Shown here: positions 25,557 through 34,608 of the stretch, one piece after another
How positions within the stretch are numbered: the first letter of the stretch is position 1
Layout: each line of letters starts with the position of its first letter
DNA from: Methylobacterium radiotolerans JCM 2831
GTDB taxonomy: Bacteria > Pseudomonadota > Alphaproteobacteria > Rhizobiales > Beijerinckiaceae
Direction of reading: 5' to 3'
DNA: 64,000 bases
Assembly (NCBI RefSeq): GCF_000019725.1
Contig: NC_010505.1
Span: 5,192,001-5,256,000, forward strand
The notes under the pieces: generated by a model
Databases searched by the model: none
Told to the model about the DNA's origin: nothing
The model's input: the letters and a program-made list of their open reading frames with translations, nothing else
Made by a program: the position numbers and the translations under genes

Positions 25557-26485
25557 GGCCGGGCACCCCGCGCCGCGAGGGCCTCCCGCGTCACCCGGCC
25601 CAGGACGACGCCGTCGCGGCTGACCGGCAGGGCCGGGCGCCGCGACCACAGGCTCTCGGCGAGGGCGGCCCGCACCGTGGTCCCGGCCGGGATGGGCGGG
25701 CCCGGCGCCGGGCCGGGCTCGACCAGATCGTCCACGACGCGCAGGGCCATGAGCTGGAAGGCCCGCTCGCCGCTGCCGAGGAGGGCGCCGACGAAGGCGG
25801 TGGCCGGCGCGCCGATGAGGTCCGCCGGCGCGGCCTCCTGCACCAGGCGCCCGCCATCCATCACGGCGACCCGGTCGCCGAGATGGAGCGCCTCGGTCAT
25901 GTCGTGGGTCACCAGCACGATCGTGGTGCCGTAGCGCGCCTGGATCGCCAGCAGATCCGCCTGCGCCCGCCCGCGGATGATCGGATCGAGGGCGCCGAAC
26001 GGCTCGTCCATGAGCAGGATCGGCGGCTCGGCGGCGAGCGCCCGGGCGACGCCGATCCGCTGCTGCTCGCCGCCGGAGAGCGCCGCCGGCAGGCGGTCCC
26101 GGTAGACCGCCGGATCGAGGTTGAACAGGCCGAGAAGCTCGTCGACCCGCGCGGCGATCCGCCGGCGCTCCCAGCCGACGAGCTTCGGGACCACCGCGAT
26201 GTTCTCCGCGACCGTGCGGTGGGGGAACAGCCCGTGTCCCTGGATGGCGTAGCCGATCCCGCGGCGCAGGAGGTGCGGGGGCACCTCCCGGACGTCCCGG
26301 CCCGCGATCCGGATCGTCCCGGCGCTCGGCTCGATCAGGCGGTTGATCATGCGCAGCAGGGTGGTCTTGCCGGATCCCGAGGTGCCGACCACCGTCAGGA
26401 TCGTCCCAGCCTCGACCCGCAGGGTGACGTCCGCCACGACCGTGCGCCCCTCGAAGACGCGGCTCACCCCGGCGAGATCGATCAT
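25553..26485 (-). CDS. yehX: osmoprotectant-type ABC ATPase (YehX-like)
   Basis: 310 residues. Walker A GTSGSGKTTLL, Q-loop AIQGHGLFPH, signature LSGGEQQRIGV, Walker B ILLMDEPFGALD and switch His in VTHDMTEAL are all present. After the nucleotide-binding domain, about 60 residues (VVDDLVEPG...LPVSRDGVVLGRVT) form a single CBS-like segment, as in OpuCA/YehX. ATG overlaps the stop of the yehY gene by ATGA, and its own stop overlaps yehW by GTGA. Energises the two permeases on either side. Confidence 0.9.
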   Translation of the reverse strand: MIDLAGVSRVFEGRTVVADVTLRVEAGTILTVVGTSGSGKTTLLRMINRLIEPSAGTIRIAGRDVREVPPHLLRRGIGYAIQGHGLFPHRTVAENIAVVPKLVGWERRRIAARVDELLGLFNLDPAVYRDRLPAALSGGEQQRIGVARALAAEPPILLMDEPFGALDPIIRGRAQADLLAIQARYGTTIVLVTHDMTEALHLGDRVAVMDGGRLVQEAAPADLIGAPATAFVGALLGSGERAFQLMALRVVDDLVEPGPAPGPPIPAGTTVRAALAESLWSRRPALPVSRDGVVLGRVTREALAARGARP

Positions 26486-27678
26486 GGGATCCGCTCCGCC
26501 GCGCGGCCGCGGCTCAGGTCGATGACGGCGTCGAGCAGCACGGCGGCGCCGGTCGCCAGGGCGACGGTCGGCAGCGCGCCGAGCAGGACGAGGTCGCCCG
26601 CATTCTGGCTGATGCCCTGGAAGACGAACACGCCGAGGCCGCCGCCGCCCACGAGGCTCGCGATCACCGCGAGGCCGATATTCTGGACGAGGACGATTCG
26701 GATCCCGGTCAGGATCGCCGGGAGGGCGAGGGGCAGGTCCACCTGGAACAGCCGCTGGCGCTGGGTCATGCCGACGCCCCGGGCGGCGTCGCGCACCGGC
26801 CCGGGCACGGCGTCGAGGCCCGCGACGGTCGCGGCGGCCACCGGCAGGAGCGCGTAGGCGAACAGCGCCACGAAGGCCGGCGCGGCGCCGATCCCCGCGA
26901 TGCCGAGGGCCGAGGCGCCCGGGACCTCCCGGCCGATCCAGGCCAGGGGCGCGATCAGCATGCCGAACAGGGCCATGGACGGGACGGTCTGCACGACGTT
27001 GAGGCCCGTGAGCAGGCCCGCCCGCAGGGGCGGGACCGGGCGCGCCAGCGCGGCCGCCGGGATCCCGATGAGGGCGGCGGCCGCGACCGAGGTGAGGGCG
27101 AGGGCGGCGTGGGTCCGCAGCTCCCGGCCGAACGTGTCGGAGCGGCCGGCATATTCCCGCAGGACCGAGAGGTTGTCCCAGAACCCGGTGCGCAGGGCGA
27201 GCCCCGTCGCGGCGACCAGCAGGGCCAGCAGGGCGATCCGCGGGATCGGCCCCGGCCGCATCCGCGCCAGCGCGTCGCCGACCGCCAGGGCCGCCGTCCC
27301 GGAGGCGAGCCACCAGCCGGCATCCGGCGAGACCCGGCCGTAGCGGTCGCCCGGCGCGGTCAGGTGGTCGGCCGCCCAGCCGGCCGCGAGGCCGAGCAGC
27401 AGCAGGATCGCGGAGGCGGCGGCCAGCCGCAGGAGCGGCGCCGACCGCAGGGCCAGCAGCGGCAGCGCCAGGGCGACGACGCCCCCGAGGAGGAGCGCCG
27501 CGCCGGTCGGGAGCGCCGACCACGCCGACAGCGCGGTGCCGGCCGCGATCCGGTTCGGCCGGGTCGTCATCAGCGGCAGGGCGAGCAGGCTCACCCCGAG
27601 CACGGCCGCGAAGGCCGCGCCCAGCGGATCGACGCCCGGGCGGGGCCGCCCGGGCGCGGACAGTAATCCCGTCCTCAC
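26482..27678 (-). CDS. yehY: osmoprotectant-type ABC permease with N-terminal membrane extension (YehY-like)
   Basis: 398 residues, like E. coli YehY (about 385) and unlike the smaller YehW. The first 170 residues are extra hydrophobic segments (ALLLGGVVALALPLLALRSA and others) before the standard permease domain, whose EAA-type loop is RDAARGVGMTQRQRLFQVDL. The large permease, ATPase and small permease order is that of yehYXW. A hairpin at 27817-27845 separates it from the binding-protein gene, 200 bp upstream. Confidence 0.87.
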   Translation of the reverse strand: MRTGLLSAPGRPRPGVDPLGAAFAAVLGVSLLALPLMTTRPNRIAAGTALSAWSALPTGAALLLGGVVALALPLLALRSAPLLRLAAASAILLLLGLAAGWAADHLTAPGDRYGRVSPDAGWWLASGTAALAVGDALARMRPGPIPRIALLALLVAATGLALRTGFWDNLSVLREYAGRSDTFGRELRTHAALALTSVAAAALIGIPAAALARPVPPLRAGLLTGLNVVQTVPSMALFGMLIAPLAWIGREVPGASALGIAGIGAAPAFVALFAYALLPVAAATVAGLDAVPGPVRDAARGVGMTQRQRLFQVDLPLALPAILTGIRIVLVQNIGLAVIASLVGGGGLGVFVFQGISQNAGDLVLLGALPTVALATGAAVLLDAVIDLSRGRAAERIP

Positions 27679-27816
27679 GCGCCGACGGCGTCCCGGGACG
27701 CACAGGTGGACTGAAGCGGGACGGGTCTCATGAGGCGGGTCACCGGCGTCGCGACGCTCTCGGGCGCCCCGCCGCGCATCCTTGCCGACGGAGCCCCGGC
27801 TTGTCGACGCGTGATC

Positions 27817-27845
27817 CCGCGGGCGGCCGACGACCCCGCCCGCGG
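27817..27845 (-). terminator. intra-operon hairpin after osmF
   Basis: CCGCGGGCGG (27817-27826) and CCGCCCGCGG (27836-27845) form a perfect 10-bp stem with a 9-nt loop, 35 bp after the osmF stop on the minus strand. Partial termination here would give more binding protein than permease mRNA, as is common in ABC importers. Confidence 0.5.
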
Positions 27846-27879
27846 AGGCGCGGGTCGCGGCGCTGTCCGCGTGACCGGC

Positions 27880-28812
27880 TCAGCGCGCGAACCCGTTCCG
27901 CCGGAGGAAGTCCGCCGCGACCGCGGAGGCCGGCTCGCCGCCGATCTGGACCCGCCCGTTGAGATCCCGGAGCGTGGCCAGATCGAGCCTGCGGAAGATC
28001 GGGTCCAGCACCGCGGCGATCTCCGGATGGGCCTTGAGGACCGCGCCGCGGACCACGGGCGCCGGCTGGTAGACCGGCTGGACGCCCTTGTCGTCGTCCA
28101 GCATCACGAGGCGCGCGACCGCCATGCTGCCGTCGGTGCCGAACACCATGGCGGCGTTCGTGCCGGAGGTGCCCCGCGCCGCCGCCGCGATCGTGGCGGC
28201 CGTGTCGCCCCCGGCCAGGATGACGAGCTGGTCCGGCCGGAGGGTGAAGCCGTAGGCGCGGCCGAAGGCCGGCAGCGCCCCCGGGCTGGTCACGAATTCC
28301 GACGAGGCGGCGAGCCTGATCGCGCCGCCGCCCGCCACGTAGCGGCCGAGGTCGCTCATGGTCCTCAGGCCCGCGGCCCGCGCGATCTCCTGGCGCACGG
28401 CGATCGCCCAGGTGTTGTTGGCCGAGGCGGGCGTCAGCCAGACGAGGTCGTTGGCCGCGCGATCCAGGTCCCGGGCCGTGCGGTAGGCCGCCTCCGGATC
28501 CTTCCAGACCGGGAGATCGGCCTTCCCGAAGAAGAACGCCGCGTTGCCGGTGTATTCCGGGTAGACGTCGATCTGCCCCTCGATCAGGGCCTGCCGGACG
28601 ATCGCGGTCGCGCCGAGCTGGATCTTGTCGACGATCGGCAGGCCCCGGGCCTGCAGCGCCTGCAGGATGATGTTGCCCAGCACCCCGCCCTCGGTGTCGA
28701 GCTTGGAGGCGACGACGATCCCGGCCGCCGGCGCGCCGGGCGTGGGCGCGCACTGGGCGACCAGCAGCGCGAGTCCTGCCGCGACGAGACCCGCCCGGAT
28801 CCGCTTCACCAT
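27880..28812 (-). CDS. osmF: osmoprotectant-type periplasmic binding protein (OsmF/YehZ-like)
   Basis: 310 residues from the ATG at 28812 (a GTG three bases on has better ribosome-site spacing). Exported: GLVAAGLALLVAQCAPTPG has a hydrophobic core and an atypical lipobox with Gln before Cys. The mature protein shows the OpuAC/OsmF pattern: VVASKLDTEGGVLGNIILQA, EGQIDVYPEYTGNAAFFF, LTPASANNTWAIAVR. EYTGNA is the typical ligand-loop of the choline/betaine/ProX-YehZ family. First gene of the importer set. Confidence 0.87.
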   Translation of the reverse strand: MVKRIRAGLVAAGLALLVAQCAPTPGAPAAGIVVASKLDTEGGVLGNIILQALQARGLPIVDKIQLGATAIVRQALIEGQIDVYPEYTGNAAFFFGKADLPVWKDPEAAYRTARDLDRAANDLVWLTPASANNTWAIAVRQEIARAAGLRTMSDLGRYVAGGGAIRLAASSEFVTSPGALPAFGRAYGFTLRPDQLVILAGGDTAATIAAAARGTSGTNAAMVFGTDGSMAVARLVMLDDDKGVQPVYQPAPVVRGAVLKAHPEIAAVLDPIFRRLDLATLRDLNGRVQIGGEPASAVAADFLRRNGFAR

Positions 28813-29252
28813 GGCCTCCGGGTCCGCTCCGGCGCCCGTCAGGTCCGGTCGGGCGCTCGCCTTCATCTAGGGCCGGTCCCGATCGAGTTGAGGCGGAGGC
28901 GCGCCGAGCCTGTGCCGCACGTGAGAGGGGGCATGGCGCGACTTTCTCCACCCGGATCGTCGTCCGTCCAGACCGCTGCGACACGATCGGGAGCAGCTCT
29001 CGGGCCGGTGCCGCGGCGTGATTCGGTGCTCGAGCCCGGTCGACAGCCTCGCCTCTCGCCCCGGACCGATCCGGCGTCGCGACCCGCGGAACCGCCGGGA
29101 TGGCCGCCGCGCTCGGCGAGTCCAACCGGGGCCGTATCAAATCAACACATTCCCGTTAACGTTGTTTAACCTTTACATGATCCTTCCGCGAACGATCCTG
29201 GCGTTGGAGATATAATCTTGAGTACATGCTTCGTGTCGAAAGGAGGGGGGAT
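28813..29252. promoter_or_regulatory. divergent intergenic region with TATAAT at 29211
   Basis: About 440 bp between osmF and the small gene at 29253, with no convincing gene. The left half is GC-rich; 29140-29225 is A/T-rich. A perfect -10 hexamer TATAAT sits at 29211-29216, 37 bp before the small gene's start, but no -35 is evident at normal spacing, so an activator or alternative sigma factor may be needed. Confidence 0.4.
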
Positions 29253-29468
29253 ATGTCGTATTCGATTCTGGTTCGCGATCTCACCCGCGAGACCGACGGT
29301 GCTCCGAAACTTCTGGCCTACGACATTCACGACCGCTCGGCGGCCGAGACTCTCGTGTCGGTGATCGCCACTTCGTACCAGGATCACGGTTTCAATCCAG
29401 CGACCCGCGTCCACTGGTTTCGCCACGCGGGCGGGGTGCGCGAGATCTTCACCTGGCCGCGGCCCTGA
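29253..29468 (+). CDS. small protein of unknown function
   Basis: 71 residues. Start at 29253 (MSYSILVRDLTRETDGAPKL) is set by an AGGAGGGGGGA ribosome site directly before it, rather than the ATG at 29226. No signal peptide or Cys. The sequence ends HWFRHAGGVREIFTWPRP. Predicted compact alpha/beta; no family. Stops 16 bp from the convergent selO gene. Confidence 0.65.
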   Translation: MSYSILVRDLTRETDGAPKLLAYDIHDRSAAETLVSVIATSYQDHGFNPATRVHWFRHAGGVREIFTWPRP

Positions 29469-29484
29469 CCGGCGGCGCCCGGGC

Positions 29485-30960
29485 TCAGGTGCCGCAGAAG
29501 GTCCGGTAGCCGACGCCGCCGCCCGCGGGCGCCTCGGCGAAGGCGGCGTGATCCGGCTGGTCGTCGTAGGGGCGGGCCAGCACGGCGAGGAGCGTCGCGA
29601 ACGGCGCGAAGTCGTCCCGCTCCACGGCGGCCTCGATCATCGCCTCGACCCGGTGGTTGCGCGGGATGAAGGCCGGGTTCACCCCGCGCATCGCGGCGGC
29701 GGTCTCGGCCGGGTCGCGGGCCTCCTGCGCCAGCCGCGCGCGCCAGTCGGCCGCCCAGGCATCGTAGCTCGTCGGATCGACGAACCGGTCGCGCACGGTC
29801 GCATCGGCGTCCGGGCGCTCCGCGGCGGCGCAGAGGGCGCGGAACGTCAGGGTGAAGTCGGCCTGGTTCTCGGCCATGCGCTTGAGGAGGTCGCCCGCCA
29901 GGGCCGGGTCGCCGTCCCGGGTCTCGGCGAGTCCGAGCTTGCGGGCGAGGCCGCCGTGATAGGCCGCCTCGAAGCGCGGCGCGTAGGTGGCCAGCGCCGC
30001 CTCGGCCTCGGCGACCGAGGCGTCCTCGGCCTCGGCGAGGAGCGGCAGCAGGGTCTCGGCGAGCCGCGTCAGGTTCCAGAGCGCGATCCGCGGCTGCTGG
30101 CCGTAGGCGTAGCGGCCGTTGCGGTCGATGGAGCTGTAGACCGTCCGGGGATCGTAGGCGTCGAGGAACGCGCACGGCCCGTAATCGATCGTCTCGCCGG
30201 CGACCGACATGTTGTCGGTGTTCATCACCCCGTGGACGAAGCCGACGTGCAGCCAGCGGGCCACGAGGTCGGCCTGGGCCGCGACGACGCCCTCCAGGAG
30301 CGCGCGGTAGGGGTTGGCGGCCCCGGCGGCGTCCGGATGGTGCCGGGCGATGACGTGGTCGGCGAGCGCCCGCAGGCCCTCGACGTCGCCCCGCGCCGCG
30401 AAGAACTGGAAGGTGCCGACCCGGATGTGGCTCGCCGCCACGCGGGTCAGGACCGCGCCGGGCAGGAGCGTCTCGCGCACGACCCGCTCGCCGGTCGTCA
30501 CGGCGGCGAGGGCCCGGGTGGTCGGGATGCCGAGCGCCGCCATGGCCTCGCTGACGAGGTACTCGCGCAGGACCGGGCCGAGCGCCGCCCGCCCGTCGCC
30601 TCGCCGGGAGAACGGCGTCGGGCCCGCGCCCTTCAGCTGGATGTCGCGGCGGTGCCCGTTGCGGTCGACGACCTCGCCGAGGAGGACCGCGCGGCCGTCG
30701 CCGAGCTGCGGCACGAACTGGCCGAACTGATGCCCGGCATAGGCCGCGGCGATCGGGTCGGCGCCGTCCGGGACGGTGTTGCCCGCGAGCGCCGCGACGC
30801 CGTCCGGGCCGGCGAGCCAGTCCGGGTCGAGGCCGAGCTCCTCGGCGAGCGGGCGGTTGAGCCGGACGAGGCGCGGCGCCGCCACCGGCGTCGGCGGCCG
30901 GCGCGCGTAGAAGCGCTCCGGCAGGCGGGCGTAGCTGTTGTCGAAGGGGAGTGCCGTCAT
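29485..30960 (-). CDS. selO: protein adenylyltransferase SelO (YdiU/UPF0061 family)
   Basis: 491 residues, usual SelO length. Pseudokinase that transfers AMP from ATP to hydroxyl side chains of proteins, linked to redox homeostasis. The N-terminal ATP-binding face is present ([40 protein letters not shown]), as are [20 protein letters not shown] with its metal-binding Asn/Asp and the C-terminal YRTFCGT with the conserved Cys that is selenocysteine in animals. Monocistronic by appearance. SDR gene follows upstream in the same direction. Confidence 0.95.
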   Translation of the reverse strand: MTALPFDNSYARLPERFYARRPPTPVAAPRLVRLNRPLAEELGLDPDWLAGPDGVAALAGNTVPDGADPIAAAYAGHQFGQFVPQLGDGRAVLLGEVVDRNGHRRDIQLKGAGPTPFSRRGDGRAALGPVLREYLVSEAMAALGIPTTRALAAVTTGERVVRETLLPGAVLTRVAASHIRVGTFQFFAARGDVEGLRALADHVIARHHPDAAGAANPYRALLEGVVAAQADLVARWLHVGFVHGVMNTDNMSVAGETIDYGPCAFLDAYDPRTVYSSIDRNGRYAYGQQPRIALWNLTRLAETLLPLLAEAEDASVAEAEAALATYAPRFEAAYHGGLARKLGLAETRDGDPALAGDLLKRMAENQADFTLTFRALCAAAERPDADATVRDRFVDPTSYDAWAADWRARLAQEARDPAETAAAMRGVNPAFIPRNHRVEAMIEAAVERDDFAPFATLLAVLARPYDDQPDHAAFAEAPAGGGVGYRTFCGT

Positions 30961-31019
30961 CGTCGGGATCTATGGAGAGCGGGGTCGGGGGGCAAGCGGC
31001 GCCCGTCGGGGGCGCAGGA

Positions 31020-31949
31020 TCAGACGGTGCAGTCGACGCCCGTGAGGGCCTCGGATACCGACCAGAGCCGCGCGGCGGCGGCGGTGTCGCGGGCCTGCGC
31101 GGCGATGTCGGCCCGGGCCGGATGGCCGTGCAGCTCCCAGATCCCGTCGGGACCGTAATAGGCGCCGCCCTCGGCCTCCTGCGCGGTGGCGGCGAAGAGC
31201 AGCGGCAGCGCGCCCCGCGCCGCGGGCTGGCCGATCACCGCGAAGATCAGGTGCCCGGCAAGGCGCTGGACGGGGCCTGCCCGGTCGCCGCGGCGGAACA
31301 CGTCCGTCCGGGCGGCGCCGGGATGGACCGGGATCGCGCGGATCGGCGCCCCCGCCGCCCTCAGGCGGCGGTCGAGTTCGAGCCCGAACATCAGCATCGC
31401 GAGCTTCGACTGCCGGTAGGCCTTCTGCGGCCCGTAGGCGCGCCGGAGCTGGAGGTCGTCGAAGTGGATCCGTCCGGGCCGGTGGGCGAGGCTCGCCACC
31501 GGGACGATCCGGGAGGTCACCCGCGCGGGCACCAGGGGCAGGAGCAGCCCGGTCAGCGCGAAATGGCCGAGATAGTTGGTGCCGAACTGGCGCTCGAACC
31601 CGTCCCCCGTCTCCTCGCGCCGCGGCACGGAGGCGATGCCGGCGTTGAGCAGCAGGATGTCGACGGGCTGCCCGTCCGCGCGGCAGGCCTCGCCGAAGGC
31701 GCGCACGGAGGCGAGGCTGGCGGTGTCGAGGCGGCGGAAGGCCAGCCGCGCTTCCGGGTGACGGTGCCGGATCGACGCCATGGCGCGCTGGGCCTTCTCG
31801 CCGTCGCGGGCGGCGAGGGTGACCGCGGCGCCCGCCCCCGCGAGGGCGAGGGCGGCCTCGTAGCCGAGCCCGCTGGTCGCGCCGGTGACGATCGCGTGCC
31901 GTCCGGCCTGACTCGGCATGTCGCGGGTCGTCCACCGGGTCCGGGTCAT
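31020..31949 (-). CDS. short-chain dehydrogenase, retinol-dehydrogenase-like
   Basis: 309 residues from the ATG at 31949, with GGAGAGG 7 nt upstream. NAD(P) motif TGATSGLGYEAALALAGAGA, NAG in LLLNAGIASV, and the catalytic Tyr/Lys pair in YGPQKAYRQSKLAMLMFG. The serine is expected in VPVASLAHRPG. Resembles the RDH/WWOX-like branch with NADP-preferring arginines after strand 2 (LAARDGEKAQRAM). Substrate unknown. Same strand as selO, 60 bp upstream of it. Confidence 0.88.
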   Translation of the reverse strand: MTRTRWTTRDMPSQAGRHAIVTGATSGLGYEAALALAGAGAAVTLAARDGEKAQRAMASIRHRHPEARLAFRRLDTASLASVRAFGEACRADGQPVDILLLNAGIASVPRREETGDGFERQFGTNYLGHFALTGLLLPLVPARVTSRIVPVASLAHRPGRIHFDDLQLRRAYGPQKAYRQSKLAMLMFGLELDRRLRAAGAPIRAIPVHPGAARTDVFRRGDRAGPVQRLAGHLIFAVIGQPAARGALPLLFAATAQEAEGGAYYGPDGIWELHGHPARADIAAQARDTAAAARLWSVSEALTGVDCTV

Positions 31950-32014
31950 CGTCGCGCCTCTCCGCTCCTCGGCTAATCCGCCGGGCGCGGGGTTGTTCGC
32001 GGCCGGATTGGCCC

Positions 32015-33082
32015 TCAGGCGTCGGCGGGCCGGATCGTCTCGATCGCGTCGAGCGCCTCGATCCTCCGGGCGGCCGGACCGCGCGCGGCCGGATCGGCCG
32101 TCGGCCCGCGCCGCCGGGCCCGGCAGGCCAGGGCCGCGAGGGCCAGGAGGCCCCCCACCAGCACGTCCGGCAGGTAGTGGCCGCCCGACCCGAGGGTCGC
32201 GACGATCACGGCGGCGTTGAGCAGGGCGGCCAGGGGGCCGAGGAGCGGCACCGGCGCCAGCGCCCAGGCCGTGAGGAGCGCGAGGCAGACGTGGAAGGAC
32301 GGGAAGGTCGCGAGGCCGCGCAGGTCGCCGAGCGCCAGCGTGTGCAGGGTGCCGGCCCGCAGCCGCGCCACCGGCTCGAGGTGCCAGAGCGCGCCGACCG
32401 TCTCCAGGGGCTCGGACGGGACGACCCGCGGGGCGTAGTGGGCGTAGGGGCCGAGCGCCGGCAGGAGGGCGGCGAGGCCGATCACGCACAGCAGCGTCGC
32501 GGAAAACAGCCGGATGTAGGTCCAGAGCCGGCCGAGCCGGCGGGTCGCGCTCAGCGCGATCACCACGAGCCCGACCTGCGGGCCGCTGGAATGGTAGGCG
32601 AGCGCCAGCCACCACGACAGGGTCGGATGCCGCGCCAGGAAGGCCACGTGGCCCGTCCAGTCGAAGCCGAGGGCGGTCTCGATGCGGGCCAAAGCCGGAT
32701 CGACGAAGGGCAGCCCGATCCCGGCGGCGAGGAAATGCAGGACCGCCACCGGCACCGTGAAGGCGATGAGGAACGCGCTCGCCAGAGCCATGCCCCGCAG
32801 GGGCGGATCGGACTTCACCGTGCTCAGGCAGGCCGCGGCGAGCAGCAGGACGAGGACGGCCAAGGCGGCGAGGCCGAAGCCCAGGGGCTCGACGGCCATG
32901 CCGGACGCCGCCATCCAGACGGCGTCGACCGCGATGATCGCCAGGGTCAGCGCCCAGAGACGCGGGTCCGGCGCGGCGATGCCGGCGCTGTGCCGGCGCA
33001 GCAGGCGCGACCCAGTGCCGGCGGGGCTTCGAACGGGGACGATGGGCTCGCGGCCGGTGTGAACGACCCGGTCTGGACGCAT
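32015..33082 (-). CDS. membrane PAP2-superfamily phosphatase/transferase
   Basis: 355 residues; ATG at 33082 has GAGGTGA 8 nt upstream. Multi-pass membrane protein with the PAP2 catalytic set in the C-terminal third: TFPSFHVCLALL (PSxH) and GSGGHYLPDVLVGG (GHxxxDxxxG). The early third motif is not obvious. The long N-terminus and PSFHVC pattern resemble the inositolphosphotransferase (Aur1/Ipt1-like) group rather than undecaprenyl-PP phosphatases. Acts on a lipid phosphate at the periplasmic face by family analogy. Confidence 0.8.
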   Translation of the reverse strand: MRPDRVVHTGREPIVPVRSPAGTGSRLLRRHSAGIAAPDPRLWALTLAIIAVDAVWMAASGMAVEPLGFGLAALAVLVLLLAAACLSTVKSDPPLRGMALASAFLIAFTVPVAVLHFLAAGIGLPFVDPALARIETALGFDWTGHVAFLARHPTLSWWLALAYHSSGPQVGLVVIALSATRRLGRLWTYIRLFSATLLCVIGLAALLPALGPYAHYAPRVVPSEPLETVGALWHLEPVARLRAGTLHTLALGDLRGLATFPSFHVCLALLTAWALAPVPLLGPLAALLNAAVIVATLGSGGHYLPDVLVGGLLALAALACRARRRGPTADPAARGPAARRIEALDAIETIRPADA

Positions 33083-33206
33083 GATCCGGCTCACCTCGCC
33101 CGACAGGGCCGATGCTTGGCCGCGACGGGGCTCGGCCGCGACAGGGAGAGGCCCGCCGGCCGCGCAGGCGGACGGGCGAACAGGGTGGGGTTCGCGGGGG
33201 CGGACG

Positions 33207-33467
33207 TTACCGGCCGGTCGTGGGGGCGTCCCCGGTGGCCGGGGGCTTGCCGGTGCCGACCTCGCCCTCCGCCGGCGGCACGGCGGACGGATGGGTGACG
33301 GCCTCCGTGGCGGTCTTGCCCGGATCCTTCGTGTCGGCTGCCGGCTTCGGCGCGGTCTCGACCGGAGGCGCCGCTCCGGCTCCGGGCCGATCCTGCGCGA
33401 GGGCCGCGGCCGGAAGGGCGGCCAACGTGGCGGCGGCGAGGAGAAGGGCGGGGATCGATCGGGTCAA
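33207..33467 (-). CDS. small secreted Pro/Ala/Thr-rich protein
   Basis: 86 residues from a TTG start at 33467 (GGAG six nt upstream). Signal peptide LTRSIPALLLAAATLAALPA ending ALA-QDRPG. The mature part is a low-complexity, Cys-free tail of Pro, Ala, Thr, Gly and Lys (KDPGKTATEAVTHPSAVPPA). No fold or family. Similar small exported proteins lie at 20973 and 37758. Confidence 0.6.
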   Translation of the reverse strand: MTRSIPALLLAAATLAALPAAALAQDRPGAGAAPPVETAPKPAADTKDPGKTATEAVTHPSAVPPAEGEVGTGKPPATGDAPTTGR

Positions 33468-33705
33468 GCTCGGCTCCGTCGGGCGCGGTCGGGCGTTCAC
33501 CCGGCCCAACGGCTGGCCGCAGGCGTCGTTCCGACGCGCCGACCGGCGGAGGGGCCCGATCGGGACGGGCCGGTGTGGCGCGGGCCGGTCCGGGACCGGC
33601 CGGGAGGTGACGGGTGGGTCCGGCGAGGCCGTACCCGGTCCCGTCATCTCAGGTCCTGGCGCGGTGGGCGCCGGCAGAGCGCGCCGGAGCGCGCGGCCGG
33701 GGCTC

Positions 33706-34248
33706 TCACGCCTCCGCGGTGGCCTTCCGGGTCTTGCGGCTCTTGGTGGCCTTCGTGCCGGTGCCGGTGCCGGCGCCGGCATCCGCCGCGACGGAGTCCG
33801 CGGGCTCGCTCCGCTTGGCGGCCGGGCTGCGGCGCTTGTGCCCCAGGCCGGCGTTGCGGGCGAACTCGGCGCGCATCGCCGAGTAGTTGGACGCGGTCGT
33901 CGGGTAGTCCGGCGGCAGCCCGTAGCGCTGCCGGTACTGCTCGATCGTCATGCCGTTGCCGGTGAGATGCCGCTTCAGCGTCTTGTACGGCTTGCCGTCG
34001 ATGAAGCTGATCAGGGCGTCGGGCGTGATCGACTTCTTGATCTGCGCGGGCGTCGCCTTCTTGAATTCCGGCTCGGACGAGCCCGTCGTGTGGCCGAGAC
34101 CGGCCAGCGCGGCGTGGACGCCGGACAGGAGCGACGGGAGGTCGGGAACCGGAACGGAGTTGTTGGCGACATAAGCCGAAACAATATCGGCAGTCAGCTC
34201 GACGAAATCGATCGGGTCCTGATGCGGTGCAGGATTGCTATCTTCCAT
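33706..34248 (-). CDS. second Ros/MucR family regulator, zinc ligands degraded
   Basis: 180 residues. Core SITPDALISFIDGKPYKTLK followed by RHLTGNGMTIEQYRQRYGLP and DYPTTASNYSAMRAEFARNA. Compared with classic MucR the zinc Cys is Ser and the second His of the finger is Asn, so only Asp and one His remain; zinc binding is very unlikely. A Lys/Ala/Thr-rich C-terminal tail (KATKSRKTRKATAEA) adds basic charge. The upstream 34280-34390 is A/T-rich, as for the paralogue at 21355. Likely DNA-binding, autoregulated by analogy. Confidence 0.88.
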   Translation of the reverse strand: MEDSNPAPHQDPIDFVELTADIVSAYVANNSVPVPDLPSLLSGVHAALAGLGHTTGSSEPEFKKATPAQIKKSITPDALISFIDGKPYKTLKRHLTGNGMTIEQYRQRYGLPPDYPTTASNYSAMRAEFARNAGLGHKRRSPAAKRSEPADSVAADAGAGTGTGTKATKSRKTRKATAEA

Positions 34249-34608
34249 GGGCGCCTCTCACGTGTGAGTGATTCATGAACGTGGATTCGCTTCTCGACAG
34301 TCAAGGCCTTATCTGCACGAAGATAACCCATTATGCCTGTTATCTACCGAATGGAGTGGCGAATACCAACATAGATCAATGGCGCTCTTCGTACCCGATC
34401 TTTCCGCCGCCCCGGGGCCGACCCGCGGGTCGCGGCGCGCGTTCCGCCGCCGCCCACCGACCGGCCAGCCGCGAGCTCTTCAGGAAGCGTTAACCCTGCC
34501 ATGGTGACTGGCAGGGTCGCTCCGGCTTTGGGGGTAAGAAGCCGAACGACAGGCGGGCCGAGCCCTGCCCCTCCATGCTCGGCCCGCGCCCTCGCGCCGC
34601 GGCGACGC
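34249..34608. other. intergenic region upstream of second mucR-like gene
   Basis: 360 bp without a credible gene. 34280-34390 is A/T-rich and is the likely mucR promoter/operator. Two overlapping ORFs here (79 and 72 residues) have codon use unlike the genes around and are not called. The right part contains the hairpin at 34493-34517. Confidence 0.45.
34493..34517 (-). terminator. hairpin ACCCTGCC / GGCAGGGT
   Basis: ACCCTGCC (34493-34500) and GGCAGGGT (34510-34517) pair over 8 bp with a 9-nt loop. On the minus strand it lies about 90 bp after the stop of the 34609 gene and is followed by TTAACG, so it may terminate that gene. Confidence 0.4.

Noticed and set aside
28929-29168. 79-residue ORF upstream of the small gene at 29253
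   Set aside because: No ribosome site, Ser/Pro/Arg-rich without structure, and its end runs through an A/T-rich promoter-like stretch.
34268-34507. ORFs of 79 and 72 residues before the second mucR-like gene
   Set aside because: A/T-rich codons unlike the other genes, no ribosome site, and the region is the expected regulatory DNA of the mucR-like gene.
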